From contig NZ_JBHRTR010000054.1 of NCBI RefSeq assembly GCF_042646425.1, positions 248,001 through 312,000 on the forward strand: 64,000 bases of DNA, written 5' to 3'. A model generated the notes under the pieces. That model was not told the origin of the DNA. It did not search any database and saw nothing but the letters and a program-made list of their open reading frames with translations. The DNA comes from Marinibaculum pumilum. Lineage in GTDB: Bacteria; Pseudomonadota; Alphaproteobacteria; Ferrovibrionales; Ferrovibrionaceae. Below, piece after piece: positions 34,045 through 42,714 of this stretch. The position numbers were made by a program, and so were the translations under genes. Position 1 is the first letter of the stretch. Each line of letters opens with the position of its first letter.

Positions 34045-36366
34045 ATGACGAAATTCGGTGTCGCGCAATCGGTCGCGCGCGTAGAGGATCAGCGCCTGAT
34101 CACGGGAACCGGCCAGTATACCGACGACGTCCATCTCGACGGGCAGGCCCATGGCGTCCTTCTGCGCTCCCCCGTGGCGCATGCCAGGATCGCTTCGGTC
34201 GATACCGCTGCGGCGCTGGAGGTGCCGGGCGTGCTGGCCGTCTATACCATCGACGACCTGAAGGCGGACGGCATCGGCGAGCTGCCCTGCATGATTCCGC
34301 TGAAGAACCGGGACGGCTCCGACCGGGCGGAGACCCCGCATCCGGCCCTGGCCGACGGCGTGGTGCGCTATGTCGGCGATCCGGTGGCGTTCGTGGTGGC
34401 GGAAAGCCTGGCCGCGGCCCGCGACGGGGCCGAGGCGATCATGGTGGACTATGACGACCTGCCGGCCGTCGCCGACCTGGAGGCCGCTGCCGGCGCGGGC
34501 GCGGCCCAGGTCTGGCCCGATGCGGCCGGCAACCGCGCCTTCGACTGGGAACAGGGCGACAAGGCGGCCGTCGACAAGCTGTTCGCCGACGCCGCCCATA
34601 CCGGCCGCATCCGGGTGGTGAACAACCGGGTGGTCGTCGCCTCTCTTGAGCCGCGGGCGGCCATCGCCGCCTACGATGCGGCCGAGGAACGCTTCACCCT
34701 GTGGCTGCCCACCCAGGGCACCATGCTGCTGAAGAACCTGCTGGCCAATGCGGTGTTCAAGATCCCGGCGGAGAAGATCCGCATCCGCACCCTGGATGTC
34801 GGCGGCGGCTTCGGCATGAAGATCTTCCTCTACAACGAGCAGGTGCTCTGCGCCTATGCCGCCCGCAAGCTGGGCCGGCCGGTGCGCTGGGTGTCCGACC
34901 GGACGGAGGCCTTCCTTTCCGACACCCAGGGCCGCGACAACATCTCCACGGCGGAGATCGCGCTGGACGCCGACCACAACTTCCTCGCCCTGCGGGTGCA
35001 TACCCTGGCCGGCATGGGCGCCTATCTCTCCACCTTCGCGCCGATGATCCCGACCATGGCCGGCACCAAGGTGCTGCCGTCGGTCTATCGCTACCAGGCG
35101 ATGCATGTGCAGGTGGAAGGGGTGTTGACCAATACCGTCCCCGTCGACGCCTATCGCGGCGCCGGCCGGCCGGAGGCGAACTACCTGATGGAACGCCTGA
35201 TCGACGCCACCGCGGACCAGATCGGCGTCGACCGGTTCGAGCTGCGGCGCAGGAACATGATCCCGCCGGAGGCCCTGCCGTGGAAGACGCCGACCGGGCT
35301 GACCTACGATTCCGGCGACTTCGCCCGCAACATGGACGTGGCGCTGGAGACGGCGGACTGGGCCGGCTTCCCCGGTCGCGCCGCCGCCGCCAAGGCCGCG
35401 GGCAAGGTGCGCGGCTTCGGCCTCGCCTACTATCTGGAAGCCACCGGCGGCGCCCCGACGGAGCGGGCGGTGATCCGCTTCACCGCCGACGAGACGGTGG
35501 AGGTGCTGGTCGGCACGCAGTCGACCGGCCAGGGGCATGAGACCGCCTATACCCAGCTGGTCGTCGACCGGCTCGGCGTGCCGCCGGAAAAGGTGCGCGT
35601 GCTGCAGGGCGACAGCGACACGATCAATTTCGGCGGCGGCACCGGCGGCGCCCGCTCCCTGTACTCCGAAGGCGGCGCGATCCTGTCCGCCAGCGACATG
35701 GTGGTGACCCAGGGCAAGGAGGTCGCCGCGGTGATGCTGGAGGCGGCGGCCGTGGACATCGAGTTCGAGGCCGGCAGCTTCCGTATCGCAGGCACCGACC
35801 GGTCCGTGAACATCATGGACCTGGCCAGGGCGCTGCATGCCGGCCAGATTCCGGACGCGGTCGACCGCGCCCTGGATGCCGATGCCGAGCACAAGATCGA
35901 GGCGATCACCTTCCCCAACGGCTGCCATGTGGCGGAGGTCGAGGTCGACCTGACCACCGGCATCACGGAGGTCGTCCGCTACACCGTGGTCGACGATATG
36001 GGCAAGGTGATCAACCCGATGATCGTGAAGGGCCAGATCCACGGCGGCGTCGCGCAGGGCGTCGGCCAGGCGCTGTACGAGCACACCGCCTACGACGAGG
36101 GCGGCCAGCTGCTCTCCGGCTCCTTCATGGATTACTGCCTGCCGCGGGCCGATACCCTGCCGGAGATCGAGGTCGTGCTTCGCGAGGTGCCCTGCAAGAC
36201 CAACCCGCTGGGGGTCAAGGGCGCGGGCGAGGCCGGCTCCGTCGGCGCCCCGCCGGCGGTGATGAACGCCCTGACCCATGCCCTGAAGGATCGCGGCGCG
36301 GCGCATATCGACATGCCCGCCACCCCCGACCGGATCTGGCAGGCGCTGGCCGGAAAGGCGGCGTAG
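34045..36366 (+). CDS. Molybdopterin-binding subunit of xanthine dehydrogenase/CoxL family
   Basis: A 773-residue molybdenum hydroxylase large subunit. Motifs include GTGQYTDDVHLDGQAHGVLL, DVGGGFGMK, AYRGAGRPEANYLMERLID, TGQGHETAYTQLV and the catalytic Glu segment VKGAGEAGSVGAPPAVMNAL. The AYRGAGRPE loop, instead of AYRCSFR, places it with form-II/aldehyde-oxidase-like members rather than true CO dehydrogenase. The FAD (CoxM) and 2Fe-2S (CoxS) subunits are not adjacent on either side, so partners must come from elsewhere. ATG 34045 has AGGAA 9 nt upstream. Substrate unknown. Confidence 0.9.
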   Translation: MTKFGVAQSVARVEDQRLITGTGQYTDDVHLDGQAHGVLLRSPVAHARIASVDTAAALEVPGVLAVYTIDDLKADGIGELPCMIPLKNRDGSDRAETPHPALADGVVRYVGDPVAFVVAESLAAARDGAEAIMVDYDDLPAVADLEAAAGAGAAQVWPDAAGNRAFDWEQGDKAAVDKLFADAAHTGRIRVVNNRVVVASLEPRAAIAAYDAAEERFTLWLPTQGTMLLKNLLANAVFKIPAEKIRIRTLDVGGGFGMKIFLYNEQVLCAYAARKLGRPVRWVSDRTEAFLSDTQGRDNISTAEIALDADHNFLALRVHTLAGMGAYLSTFAPMIPTMAGTKVLPSVYRYQAMHVQVEGVLTNTVPVDAYRGAGRPEANYLMERLIDATADQIGVDRFELRRRNMIPPEALPWKTPTGLTYDSGDFARNMDVALETADWAGFPGRAAAAKAAGKVRGFGLAYYLEATGGAPTERAVIRFTADETVEVLVGTQSTGQGHETAYTQLVVDRLGVPPEKVRVLQGDSDTINFGGGTGGARSLYSEGGAILSASDMVVTQGKEVAAVMLEAAAVDIEFEAGSFRIAGTDRSVNIMDLARALHAGQIPDAVDRALDADAEHKIEAITFPNGCHVAEVEVDLTTGITEVVRYTVVDDMGKVINPMIVKGQIHGGVAQGVGQALYEHTAYDEGGQLLSGSFMDYCLPRADTLPEIEVVLREVPCKTNPLGVKGAGEAGSVGAPPAVMNALTHALKDRGAAHIDMPATPDRIWQALAGKAA

Positions 36367-36685
36367 GGCCGCGGCTCGGCCTGCACCACACCCGGTAGGG
36401 CATAGCAGCCATCCCCACCGAGACCGTCATCCTCGGGCCTGACCCTACGGCATTCACACATCTCGTCAGGGAGCCAAATCAGCCCTGCGGTCCTCCCTTT
36501 TTGCCGTCATCCTCGGCCCCCGAGCCGAGGATCGTGGCAAGGCGGCGAAGCTGCGCGGCCTCCCTGTCCCGTCAGGCCCCTCGGGTCAAGCCCAAGGGCG
36601 ACGGCGGCGGGGAAGCCTCGTCGAGAATATGGGTGAATGCAGTAGGACGCGCCCGAGGACGACGGAAGGCTGCGCCGCCCTCGCC
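36367..36685. repeat. Spacer with dispersed palindromic repeats, copy B (two degenerate units)
   Basis: 319 nt with no gene. CGTCATCCTCGGGCCTGACC starts near 36427 and is cut short. A second GTCATCCTCGG starts near 36506, followed by a hairpin (CCTCGGC-CCCC-GAGCCGAGG type) and the closing arm CCTCGGGTCAAGCCCAAGGG with CGACGG to about 36606. These are diverged relatives of the elements at 10068 and 56519, here stacked between convergent genes. Confidence 0.7.
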
Positions 36686-37921
36686 CTACTGAACGCGGAA
36701 ACTGACCGGTAGGGCTGTCAGACCCCGCACCACCAGGGAGCGGGTGAAGCGAGGCACTTCGGTTTCCAGCTGCAGGTCGGCCAGCCGCTCCAGCAGGATC
36801 GGGAACAGGATCTGCCCTTCCATCCGCGCCAGCGGTGCGCCGATGCAGAAATGGATGCCGTAGCCGAAGGCCAGGTGGGCCTTGGCATCCGCACGCCCGA
36901 CATCGAAGCGGTCGGGATCGGCGAACTGCTGCGGGTCCCGGTTCGCCGCCGCCAGCATCTGGAAGACCCGGTCGCCGGCGCGCATCACCTGCCCGTCGGG
37001 CAGCGGGATATCCTCCCCCGCCAGCCGCACCTGGGCCAGGCTGGGCCCGTCGAAGCGCAGCATCTCCTCCACCGCGATGGCCACCGCTTCCGGGTCGTGG
37101 CGCAGGCTGCGCAGCCGCTCCAGCTCCGCCGGGTTCTGCAGCAGGGCGAGCAGGCCATTGCCGATCAGCTGGGTGGTCGTCTCATGCCCGGCGAACAGCA
37201 GCAGCACGCAGGTGGCGACCAGCTCGTCCACGCTGAGGAAGTCGCCGCGCTCCTCCGCGCCGACCAGGCCGGAAACCACGTCGTCGCCCGGATTGCGCCG
37301 GCGCTCGGCGATCAGGTCGGTGAAATAGGCGGTCATCTCCGCGATCGCGGCGTCGGCGCGGCGATACTCCGCCGGCCCCATCATGCCGTACAGGACGAAC
37401 TTCGCCAGATCGTCGGACCAGCGCTTCAGATGCTCGATATCCGCCCAGGGCACGCCCAGCATCAGCCCGATCACCGAGGCGGGCAGCGGATAGGCGAGGT
37501 CGGCGATGGTCTCCATCCGGCCCTTCGCGGCGATGCCCTCGACCAGCTCGCCGGCGATCCGCTCCACCTTCGGCCGCATCTCCTTCAGCGCGCGGCTGGT
37601 GAAGGCCTTGTTCATCAGGCCGCGCAGGCGGGTATGCTCCGGCGGATCATTGAACACGGACCAGAGGCGGATGTTGTGCTCCAGGCTCGCCAGGCCGGCC
37701 CGATCGTCGGCCGCCAGATGCGCGAAGAACGGATCCATGCGGTCGGAGGAGAAGCGGCGGTCGCGCAGCTGCTCCCGGATATCGCCGTAGCGCACCGCCA
37801 CCCAGCCGCCCAGCGAGGGGTTCCAGTGCAGCGGGTTCTCCTCCAGGAGGCCCCGCAGCACCGGGAAGGGATCATCGAAGAAGGCAGGACTGCGAAGGTC
37901 GGGCGCGTCGGTCACGGGCAT
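36686..37921 (-). CDS. Cytochrome P450
   Basis: A 411-residue soluble bacterial P450. The I-helix motif LLFAGHETTTQ (about 243-253), the K-helix ExxR (EEMLR) and the haem-ligand loop FGYGIHFCIGAPLARME (Cys near residue 358) are all intact. It should hydroxylate a hydrophobic substrate using external ferredoxin and reductase, which are not nearby. ATG 37921 is close to the divergent Nudix gene (start 38017), so both share a roughly 95-nt promoter region. No substrate hint beyond a generally lipid-catabolic setting. Confidence 0.93.
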   Translation of the reverse strand: MPVTDAPDLRSPAFFDDPFPVLRGLLEENPLHWNPSLGGWVAVRYGDIREQLRDRRFSSDRMDPFFAHLAADDRAGLASLEHNIRLWSVFNDPPEHTRLRGLMNKAFTSRALKEMRPKVERIAGELVEGIAAKGRMETIADLAYPLPASVIGLMLGVPWADIEHLKRWSDDLAKFVLYGMMGPAEYRRADAAIAEMTAYFTDLIAERRRNPGDDVVSGLVGAEERGDFLSVDELVATCVLLLFAGHETTTQLIGNGLLALLQNPAELERLRSLRHDPEAVAIAVEEMLRFDGPSLAQVRLAGEDIPLPDGQVMRAGDRVFQMLAAANRDPQQFADPDRFDVGRADAKAHLAFGYGIHFCIGAPLARMEGQILFPILLERLADLQLETEVPRFTRSLVVRGLTALPVSFRVQ

Positions 37922-38016
37922 CTCCGTTTGTATTGGGCCCCCTGCCGGTATCGGGCCGTGTGCCGGCCGCGCAGTCTATCGGCGCAGCGCCTTGCGGCAA
38001 GCCGGAGCGGCACGGC

Positions 38017-38475
38017 GTGACGGAGGATGCGGAAAGCCGCCGCTACCCGGCCCGGCCGATCGTCGGCGTCGGCGCCGTGATCTGGCGGGACACCGACGTC
38101 CTGCTGGTGCGCCGCGGCACCCCGCCGATGAAAGGCGAGTGGAGCCTGCCCGGCGGCAGCCAGCAGACCGGCGAAACCGTCTTTGCCTGCGCCGCCCGCG
38201 AGGTGCTGGAGGAGACGGCGGTGACGGCGGAAATCCTGGGCCTGGTCGATGTCGTCGATGCGATCCGCAGCGATCCCGCCGGGCGGGTGGAATACCATTA
38301 TACCCTGGTCGACCTGGTCGGCCGCTGGACTGCCGGCACCCCCAGCGCCGGCGACGATGCCGCCGACGCCGCCTTCCATCCGCTGGCGGGCCTGCCGGCA
38401 CTGGGCCTGTGGTCGGAGACGGAGCGGGTGATCCTGGCCTCCCGCGCGGTACTGGCCCGGTTCCGGGGCGAATGA
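38017..38475 (+). CDS. Nudix hydrolase
   Basis: A 152-residue Nudix protein. The Nudix box reads GSQQTGE-x7-REVLEETAV (residues about 48-70), that is G-x5-E-x7-REUxEExxU with the final Gly replaced by Ala. The metal-binding Glu residues (REVLEE) are kept. Members hydrolyse nucleoside diphosphates linked to another group. GTG 38017 is preferred over an upstream TTG because it gives the family N-terminus and has GGAG about 10 nt before. It is divergent from the P450 gene and is followed by the candidate sRNA. Confidence 0.85.
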   Translation: MTEDAESRRYPARPIVGVGAVIWRDTDVLLVRRGTPPMKGEWSLPGGSQQTGETVFACAAREVLEETAVTAEILGLVDVVDAIRSDPAGRVEYHYTLVDLVGRWTAGTPSAGDDAADAAFHPLAGLPALGLWSETERVILASRAVLARFRGE

Positions 38476-38504
38476 CAGGGCACCCGGCCGGGATCACGCC
38501 ATGG

Positions 38505-38520
38505 TGTGACCGCGATCACT
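38505..38520 (+). promoter_or_regulatory. CRP/FNR-like dyad TGTGA-N6-TCACT
   Basis: TGTGACCGCGATCACT differs from the CRP consensus TGTGA-N6-TCACA at one base. Its centre lies about 42-48 nt before the likely 5' end of the candidate sRNA, a class-II-like distance. Upstream of a -10-like patch (TATCGATAAG, 38544-38553). No protein-binding evidence is available. Confidence 0.45.
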
Positions 38521-38555
38521 CGCAGTCATGCCAGAATGCCCCATATCGATAAGTG

Positions 38556-38639
38556 TAGAGGCCGACAGTTCAGGCTTCGAACGTTGTTTCCTCCCCCATT
38601 GACTGGCCCGCGCCGTCACCCCCGGCGCGGGCCTTTTTT
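38556..38639 (+). ncRNA. Candidate trans-acting small RNA with CCUCCCCC loop and intrinsic terminator
   Basis: The stretch has no open frame. It reads from a -10-like patch through a small hairpin (GTTC-AGGCTTC-GAAC near 38569-38583), an unpaired TTTCCTCCCCCATTGAC segment, and a perfect 11-bp terminator with a T6 run. An exposed CCUCCC anti-Shine-Dalgarno sequence followed by a terminator is the plan of several alphaproteobacterial sRNAs. The 5' end is a guess from the promoter-like patch. It could instead be only the 3' end of the Nudix transcript. Confidence 0.45.
38605..38639 (+). terminator. Intrinsic terminator
   Basis: GGCCCGCGCCG, loop TCACCCC, CGGCGCGGGCC and TTTTTT: a perfect 11-bp stem, 7-nt loop and six T. 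It ends plus-strand transcription from the candidate sRNA or the Nudix gene, just before the convergent TRAP permease gene end. Confidence 0.92.
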
Positions 38640-38664
38640 CAATGCGGGGACGGCTGCCGGGCCG

Positions 38665-41286
38665 TCAGGCTGCCGCGGTGGCCGCGGCAGCGGCCGGCCG
38701 GCGCCGCCGCTGCGCGAACCAGACGACGGCCAGGATCAGCCCCGCCGGTATCCAGAGCAGCTGCTTCGGCGGCTGCCAGACCGGCACCTGGACCCCGGTG
38801 ATGAAATCGCCGAAGGCCAGGCCCAGCTTCGCCGCGACGCTGTTGTATTCCGCGTTGTCGACCTCGATCTTGCCGTCGCCGCCGTCGTAGAGGGTGAGGC
38901 CGATATTGGCCAGCCGCTCCTCGCCGGTCGCGCCTTCCGCCACCGGCAGGTGGACGTAGTAGGTGCGCGGATTGCCGATCGCGTCGGTGCCGTCGATCTT
39001 CAGCCGCAGGTCGGCACCGGGCTCCAGTTCGCCCACCACCTGGGTCAGCTGTGCCGGCGGCACCGCCTTCTCCGGCGGATAGACCATGTCCATCCAGAAG
39101 CCGGGCCGGAACAGGGTGAAGACCACCAGCAGCAGCAGCGCGATCTCGTACCAGCGGCAGCGGGTGATGAACCAGCCCTGGGTCGCGGCGGCGAAGACCA
39201 TCATCGCGATGGTGGACACGACGAAGGTGATGATCCCTTCCACCCAGCCGACGTCGATCAGCAGCAGGTCGGTGTTGAAGATGAACAGGAAGGGCAGGGC
39301 CGCGGTGCGCAGCGAATAGAAGAAGGCGACGATGCCGGTCTTGATCGGGTCGCCGCCCGACACCGCCGCGGCGGCGAAGGAGGCGAGCCCCACCGGCGGC
39401 GTCACGTCCGCCATGATGCCGAAATAGAAGACGAACAGGTGCACCGCAATCAGCGGCACGATCAGCCCGTTCTCCGCCCCCAGCTGCACCACCACCCCGG
39501 CGAGCAGGGAGGAGACGACGATGTAGTTCGCCGTAGTCGGCAGGCCCATGCCCAGGATCAGGCTGAGGATCGCGGTCAGCAGCAGGATCAGCAGCAGGTT
39601 GCCGAAGGACAGCACCTCTACGACGTTCGCCAGCGCGGCGCCGACGCCGGTCTGCGACACCGCGCCGACGATGATGCCGGCGGCGGCGGTGGCGATGCCG
39701 ATGCCGATCATGTTGCGGGCGCCGGCGATCATGCCCTCGATCAGTTCGTCCCAGCCCTGCCGGAAGGTGCCCGCCATGTCGGCCTTGCGGAACAGCGCCG
39801 TCAACGGCCGCTGGGTCAGCAGAATGAAGATCATGAAGACGGTGGCCCAGAAGGCGGACAGGCCTGGCGACAGCCGCTCCACCATCAGGCACCAGACCAG
39901 CACCACCACCGGCAGCAGGAAGTGCAGACCGGAATTCACCGTCGGCTTCACCTGCGGCAGGTGGACCACCGGCTCGTTCGGATCGTCCAGAGGCAGGTCC
40001 GGCCAGCGCGCGCCCCAGGCCAGCAGGCCGCCATAGACCAGGGCCAGGGCCACCGCGATGATCCAGCCGGAAGCGCCGCCGAACACGTCAGGCATCCAGC
40101 CCAGCAGGTAGTAGACCGCCACCGCCAGCGCCGCGACCAGCAGGAAGCCGGCCAGGAAGCCGGCCATCGCCCGCACGAAGGGCAGCTTCGGGCCGGACCG
40201 CGGCAGCGCCTGCATGTCCTGCTTCATCGCTTCCAGGTGCACGATGTAGACCAGCGCGATGTAGGAGATCAGCGCCGGCAGGAAGGCATGCTTCACCACC
40301 TCGAAATACGAGATGTTGACATACTCGACCATCAGGAAGGCGGCGGCGCCCATCACCGGCGGCATGATCTGGCCGTTGACGGAGGAGGCGACCTCGACCG
40401 CGCCCGCCTTCTCCCGGCTGAAGCCGACCCGCTTCATCATCGGCATGGTGAAGGTGCCGGTGGTCACCACATTGGCGATCGAGGAGCCGGAGATCAGCCC
40501 GGTCATGGCGGAGGCGACGACGGCCGCCTTGGCCGGCCCGCCGCGGTAATGTCCCAGCAGCGAGAAGGCGACCTTGATGAAGTAGTTGCCGGCGCCGGCC
40601 TTATCCAGAAGGGCGCCGAACAGCACGAACAGGAAGACGAACTTCGTGGAGACGCCCAGCGCGATGCCGAACACGCCTTCCGTCGTCAGCCACTGGTGGA
40701 TCGCCACGCCGCGCAGGCTTTCCCCCTGGTGGGCGATGATGTCGGGCATGTAGTTGCCGAAGAAGGTGTAGAGCAGGAAGATCGTCGCGATCACCGTCAG
40801 CGGTGGCCCCAGCGCCCGCCGCGTCGCCTCCAGCAGCAGCAGCATGCCGACCGAGGAGACCCAGATGTCGAAGGCTGTGGGGTTGCCGACCCGGTCGGCC
40901 AGCTGGTTGTAGAACAGGAACAGGTAGCCGGCGCAGAACGCCCCCACCAGCGCCATCGCCCAGTCCTGCACCGGTACATAGTGCCGCGGCGAGCGGCTCA
41001 GCGCGGGATAGGCCAGATAGGCGAGGAAGATCGCGAAGGCCAGGTGGACGGACCGTTCCTCTGTTGAGTTGAGGACGATCGACAGGCCGGTGATCTCGTT
41101 GGCGATGAAGGGCAGCGGCGAGGCGATCCAGACCTGGAAGATCGACCAGGCCAGCGCCGCGCCCAGCAGGATCTTCGTGGCGATCGGCCCCGGTTTGCGC
41201 GCGCCGGTGTCGGAGGAGGTCAGTTCCTCCAGGTCGTCGCCCTGGCCGGGCACGCCGTCCGGCGCCGCCTGCTCCGTGTTCGTCAT
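38665..41286 (-). CDS. TRAP transporter fused permease (TAXI type, DctQM fusion with DUF3394)
   Basis: An 873-residue inner-membrane protein with about 18-20 TM segments: a small DctQ-like part, then the large DctM-like part (ISGSSIANVVTTGTFTMPMM, VASSVNGQIMPPVMGAAAFL, ILGMGLPTTANYIVVSSLLA, IMADVTPPVGLASFAAAAVS). A C-terminal periplasmic extension (about 745-845) corresponds to DUF3394. It uses an ion gradient to import a substrate delivered by a TAXI binding protein, here the gene at 42715. The two are separated by the opposite-strand gene at 41524. ATG 41286 starts a soluble leader of about 35 residues. Confidence 0.93.
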   Translation of the reverse strand: MTNTEQAAPDGVPGQGDDLEELTSSDTGARKPGPIATKILLGAALAWSIFQVWIASPLPFIANEITGLSIVLNSTEERSVHLAFAIFLAYLAYPALSRSPRHYVPVQDWAMALVGAFCAGYLFLFYNQLADRVGNPTAFDIWVSSVGMLLLLEATRRALGPPLTVIATIFLLYTFFGNYMPDIIAHQGESLRGVAIHQWLTTEGVFGIALGVSTKFVFLFVLFGALLDKAGAGNYFIKVAFSLLGHYRGGPAKAAVVASAMTGLISGSSIANVVTTGTFTMPMMKRVGFSREKAGAVEVASSVNGQIMPPVMGAAAFLMVEYVNISYFEVVKHAFLPALISYIALVYIVHLEAMKQDMQALPRSGPKLPFVRAMAGFLAGFLLVAALAVAVYYLLGWMPDVFGGASGWIIAVALALVYGGLLAWGARWPDLPLDDPNEPVVHLPQVKPTVNSGLHFLLPVVVLVWCLMVERLSPGLSAFWATVFMIFILLTQRPLTALFRKADMAGTFRQGWDELIEGMIAGARNMIGIGIATAAAGIIVGAVSQTGVGAALANVVEVLSFGNLLLILLLTAILSLILGMGLPTTANYIVVSSLLAGVVVQLGAENGLIVPLIAVHLFVFYFGIMADVTPPVGLASFAAAAVSGGDPIKTGIVAFFYSLRTAALPFLFIFNTDLLLIDVGWVEGIITFVVSTIAMMVFAAATQGWFITRCRWYEIALLLLVVFTLFRPGFWMDMVYPPEKAVPPAQLTQVVGELEPGADLRLKIDGTDAIGNPRTYYVHLPVAEGATGEERLANIGLTLYDGGDGKIEVDNAEYNSVAAKLGLAFGDFITGVQVPVWQPPKQLLWIPAGLILAVVWFAQRRRRPAAAAATAAA

Positions 41287-41523
41287 CCCCTCGTCTCCCG
41301 TACCGCCCGCCCGATCCGAACCGCCGGCCTTGCCGGCCGTGCGGTGCCGGCCGTTCCCACCGACCGGCCGGTCGTTATCGCCCCGCAGCTTAGGGCATAT
41401 CGGCGCAATGTCACAAAGACGCGGGTCGAGGGAGACATTAGCCGTCGCTCCCGCCCGGCAGTGAATGCAGACCGGACTATGCTACCATAGGGTGCATATG
41501 CAACGTGGTAGGAGGCGGTCGGC
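41287..41523. other. Divergent promoter region with TGCATATGCA palindrome
   Basis: 237 nt between the TRAP permease and the 41524 gene. Near the latter it holds CTATG-CTAC-CATAG (about 41478-41491) and the perfect palindrome TGCATATGCA (41493-41502), directly before its ribosome-binding site GGAGG (41511-41515). These dyads overlap the expected transcription start and could be an operator. Confidence 0.45.
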
Positions 41524-42657
41524 ATGGAAATCCTGCGGGCGCTGGCGCGGCTCGACACCGTCTTCGGGTCGGACGTCTATGTCAGCTACAGCCACGAATA
41601 TGCCTGGCAGGCGAACCAGTTCGGCCATGTGCTGATCGGCCTGGCCGCGACCTTTGCCTTCGGCTGGCTGCTGTCGGACTACCTGCTGGCCTTCGCGGCT
41701 GTGGCGATCCTCTATTTCCTGAAGGAACTGATCGATGCGCTGATCGCCATCCGGCTGGCGCCCGGGGTCTTTCCCGTCGACCGGCGGGAGATCCTGCTGG
41801 ACGGCCTGGTCGACTTCGGTTTCGTCCTGGCCGGCGGTGCGCTTGCCTGGGCGGCCGATCCGGCCTCGATGCTGGCGGACCTCACGACAGCCGCCCCGGC
41901 CGAGGCCGGGGCGCGCCGGGAACTCGCGGACTGGCTGTTCATCCTGTTCCTGGTGCTGCTGCTGGCGTTCTTCATGACGGTCCGTCGCCCCTGCCTCGCG
42001 GCCAAGCGGGCCTTCGACAAGTCGAACCTGCCGCAGCTGGTGCGGCTGTCGACCTTCCCGCAGAACTTCGCCGACGACGACTGGCCGGCCCTGGCGGCGG
42101 AGATTGCCGCCTTCGCCAGCGGCAGCGGCAGCGGTACGGCCGACCAGCTGGTGATCTCCGGGCCGCCGGACTCCGGCCGCTCGACCCTGGCCAAGGCGAT
42201 CGGCGGCGATGCCAGCGCGTGCCTGCGGAAGGTGCGCTACATCACCGCCAGCCGCCTGGTGGAGAAGCGGCGGATCGGCTTCGAGCATCCGTCCGCGCCG
42301 AAGCAGCCCTGGCAGCTGGGCGAGGCCGGGCTGGTGATCGTCGACGACCTGCCGGTGGCTTTCCTGGAAGCGGCAAGCCCGGCCAAGGCGGTGTCCCGGC
42401 TGATCGACGTGGCGGACGGGGAAACGATCTTCGAGCAGCCCCTGCGCAGCGATGGAGAGGCCGGCGCCGCGCCGGCCGCCCTGCGACCGCTGCCCGGGAT
42501 CGTCTGGGTTGTCGACGACGCGGCGGCCGCGCGGCGCCTGCTCGACGGACTACAGGCGCGGTTCCCCGGCCGGCGGATCGTCGCCGTGGCCCTGCAGCAG
42601 GCCCTGGCGCAAAGCCGTGCGCGGGCTGCGGAGCGATCGTCTCCAGGGACTTCGTAA
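41524..42657 (+). CDS. Membrane protein with C-terminal P-loop-like NTPase domain (unrecognised family)
   Basis: A 377-residue protein I do not recognise. The N-terminal half has four TM segments (about 37-70, 92-112, 137-157) carrying polar residues in or near the membrane (FGHVLIG, FLKELIDAL, DGLVDFGF). The C-terminal half is soluble and contains GPPDSGRST (213-221), a Walker-A-like loop with Arg219 in place of Lys, and GLVIVDDLP (270-278) as a Walker-B-like strand with Asp274/275. A second hydrophobic strand, GIVWVVDDAAAAR, follows. ATG 41524 has TAGGAGG 9 nt upstream. It lies, in reverse orientation, between the TAXI binding protein and its permease. The TAA stop is inside the A-run of the neighbouring terminator. 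Confidence 0.75.
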   Translation: MEILRALARLDTVFGSDVYVSYSHEYAWQANQFGHVLIGLAATFAFGWLLSDYLLAFAAVAILYFLKELIDALIAIRLAPGVFPVDRREILLDGLVDFGFVLAGGALAWAADPASMLADLTTAAPAEAGARRELADWLFILFLVLLLAFFMTVRRPCLAAKRAFDKSNLPQLVRLSTFPQNFADDDWPALAAEIAAFASGSGSGTADQLVISGPPDSGRSTLAKAIGGDASACLRKVRYITASRLVEKRRIGFEHPSAPKQPWQLGEAGLVIVDDLPVAFLEAASPAKAVSRLIDVADGETIFEQPLRSDGEAGAAPAALRPLPGIVWVVDDAAAARRLLDGLQARFPGRRIVAVALQQALAQSRARAAERSSPGTS

Positions 42658-42685
42658 AAAAAAGGCGGCGCCCGAAGGCGCCGCC
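42656..42685 (-). terminator. Intrinsic terminator of the TAXI binding-protein gene
   Basis: On the minus strand GGCGGCGCC, loop TTCG, GGCGCCGCC and then eight T. A 9-bp stem with a stable UUCG tetraloop lies 30 nt after the stop of the gene at 42715. It overlaps the stop codon of the convergent 41524 gene. Confidence 0.93.
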
Positions 42686-42714
42686 GGATGGTTGCCGGAT
42701 GAGCGCGGCTGCGC

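Noticed and set aside
33937..36306. A 2.4-kb minus-strand open frame across the molybdenum hydroxylase gene
   Set aside because: It is the antisense of a recognised gene and shows no motif or ribosome-binding site.
34045..36366. Aerobic CO dehydrogenase large subunit
   Set aside because: The AYRCSFR signature of true form-I CoxL is replaced by AYRGAGRPE and the CoxM/CoxS genes are absent.
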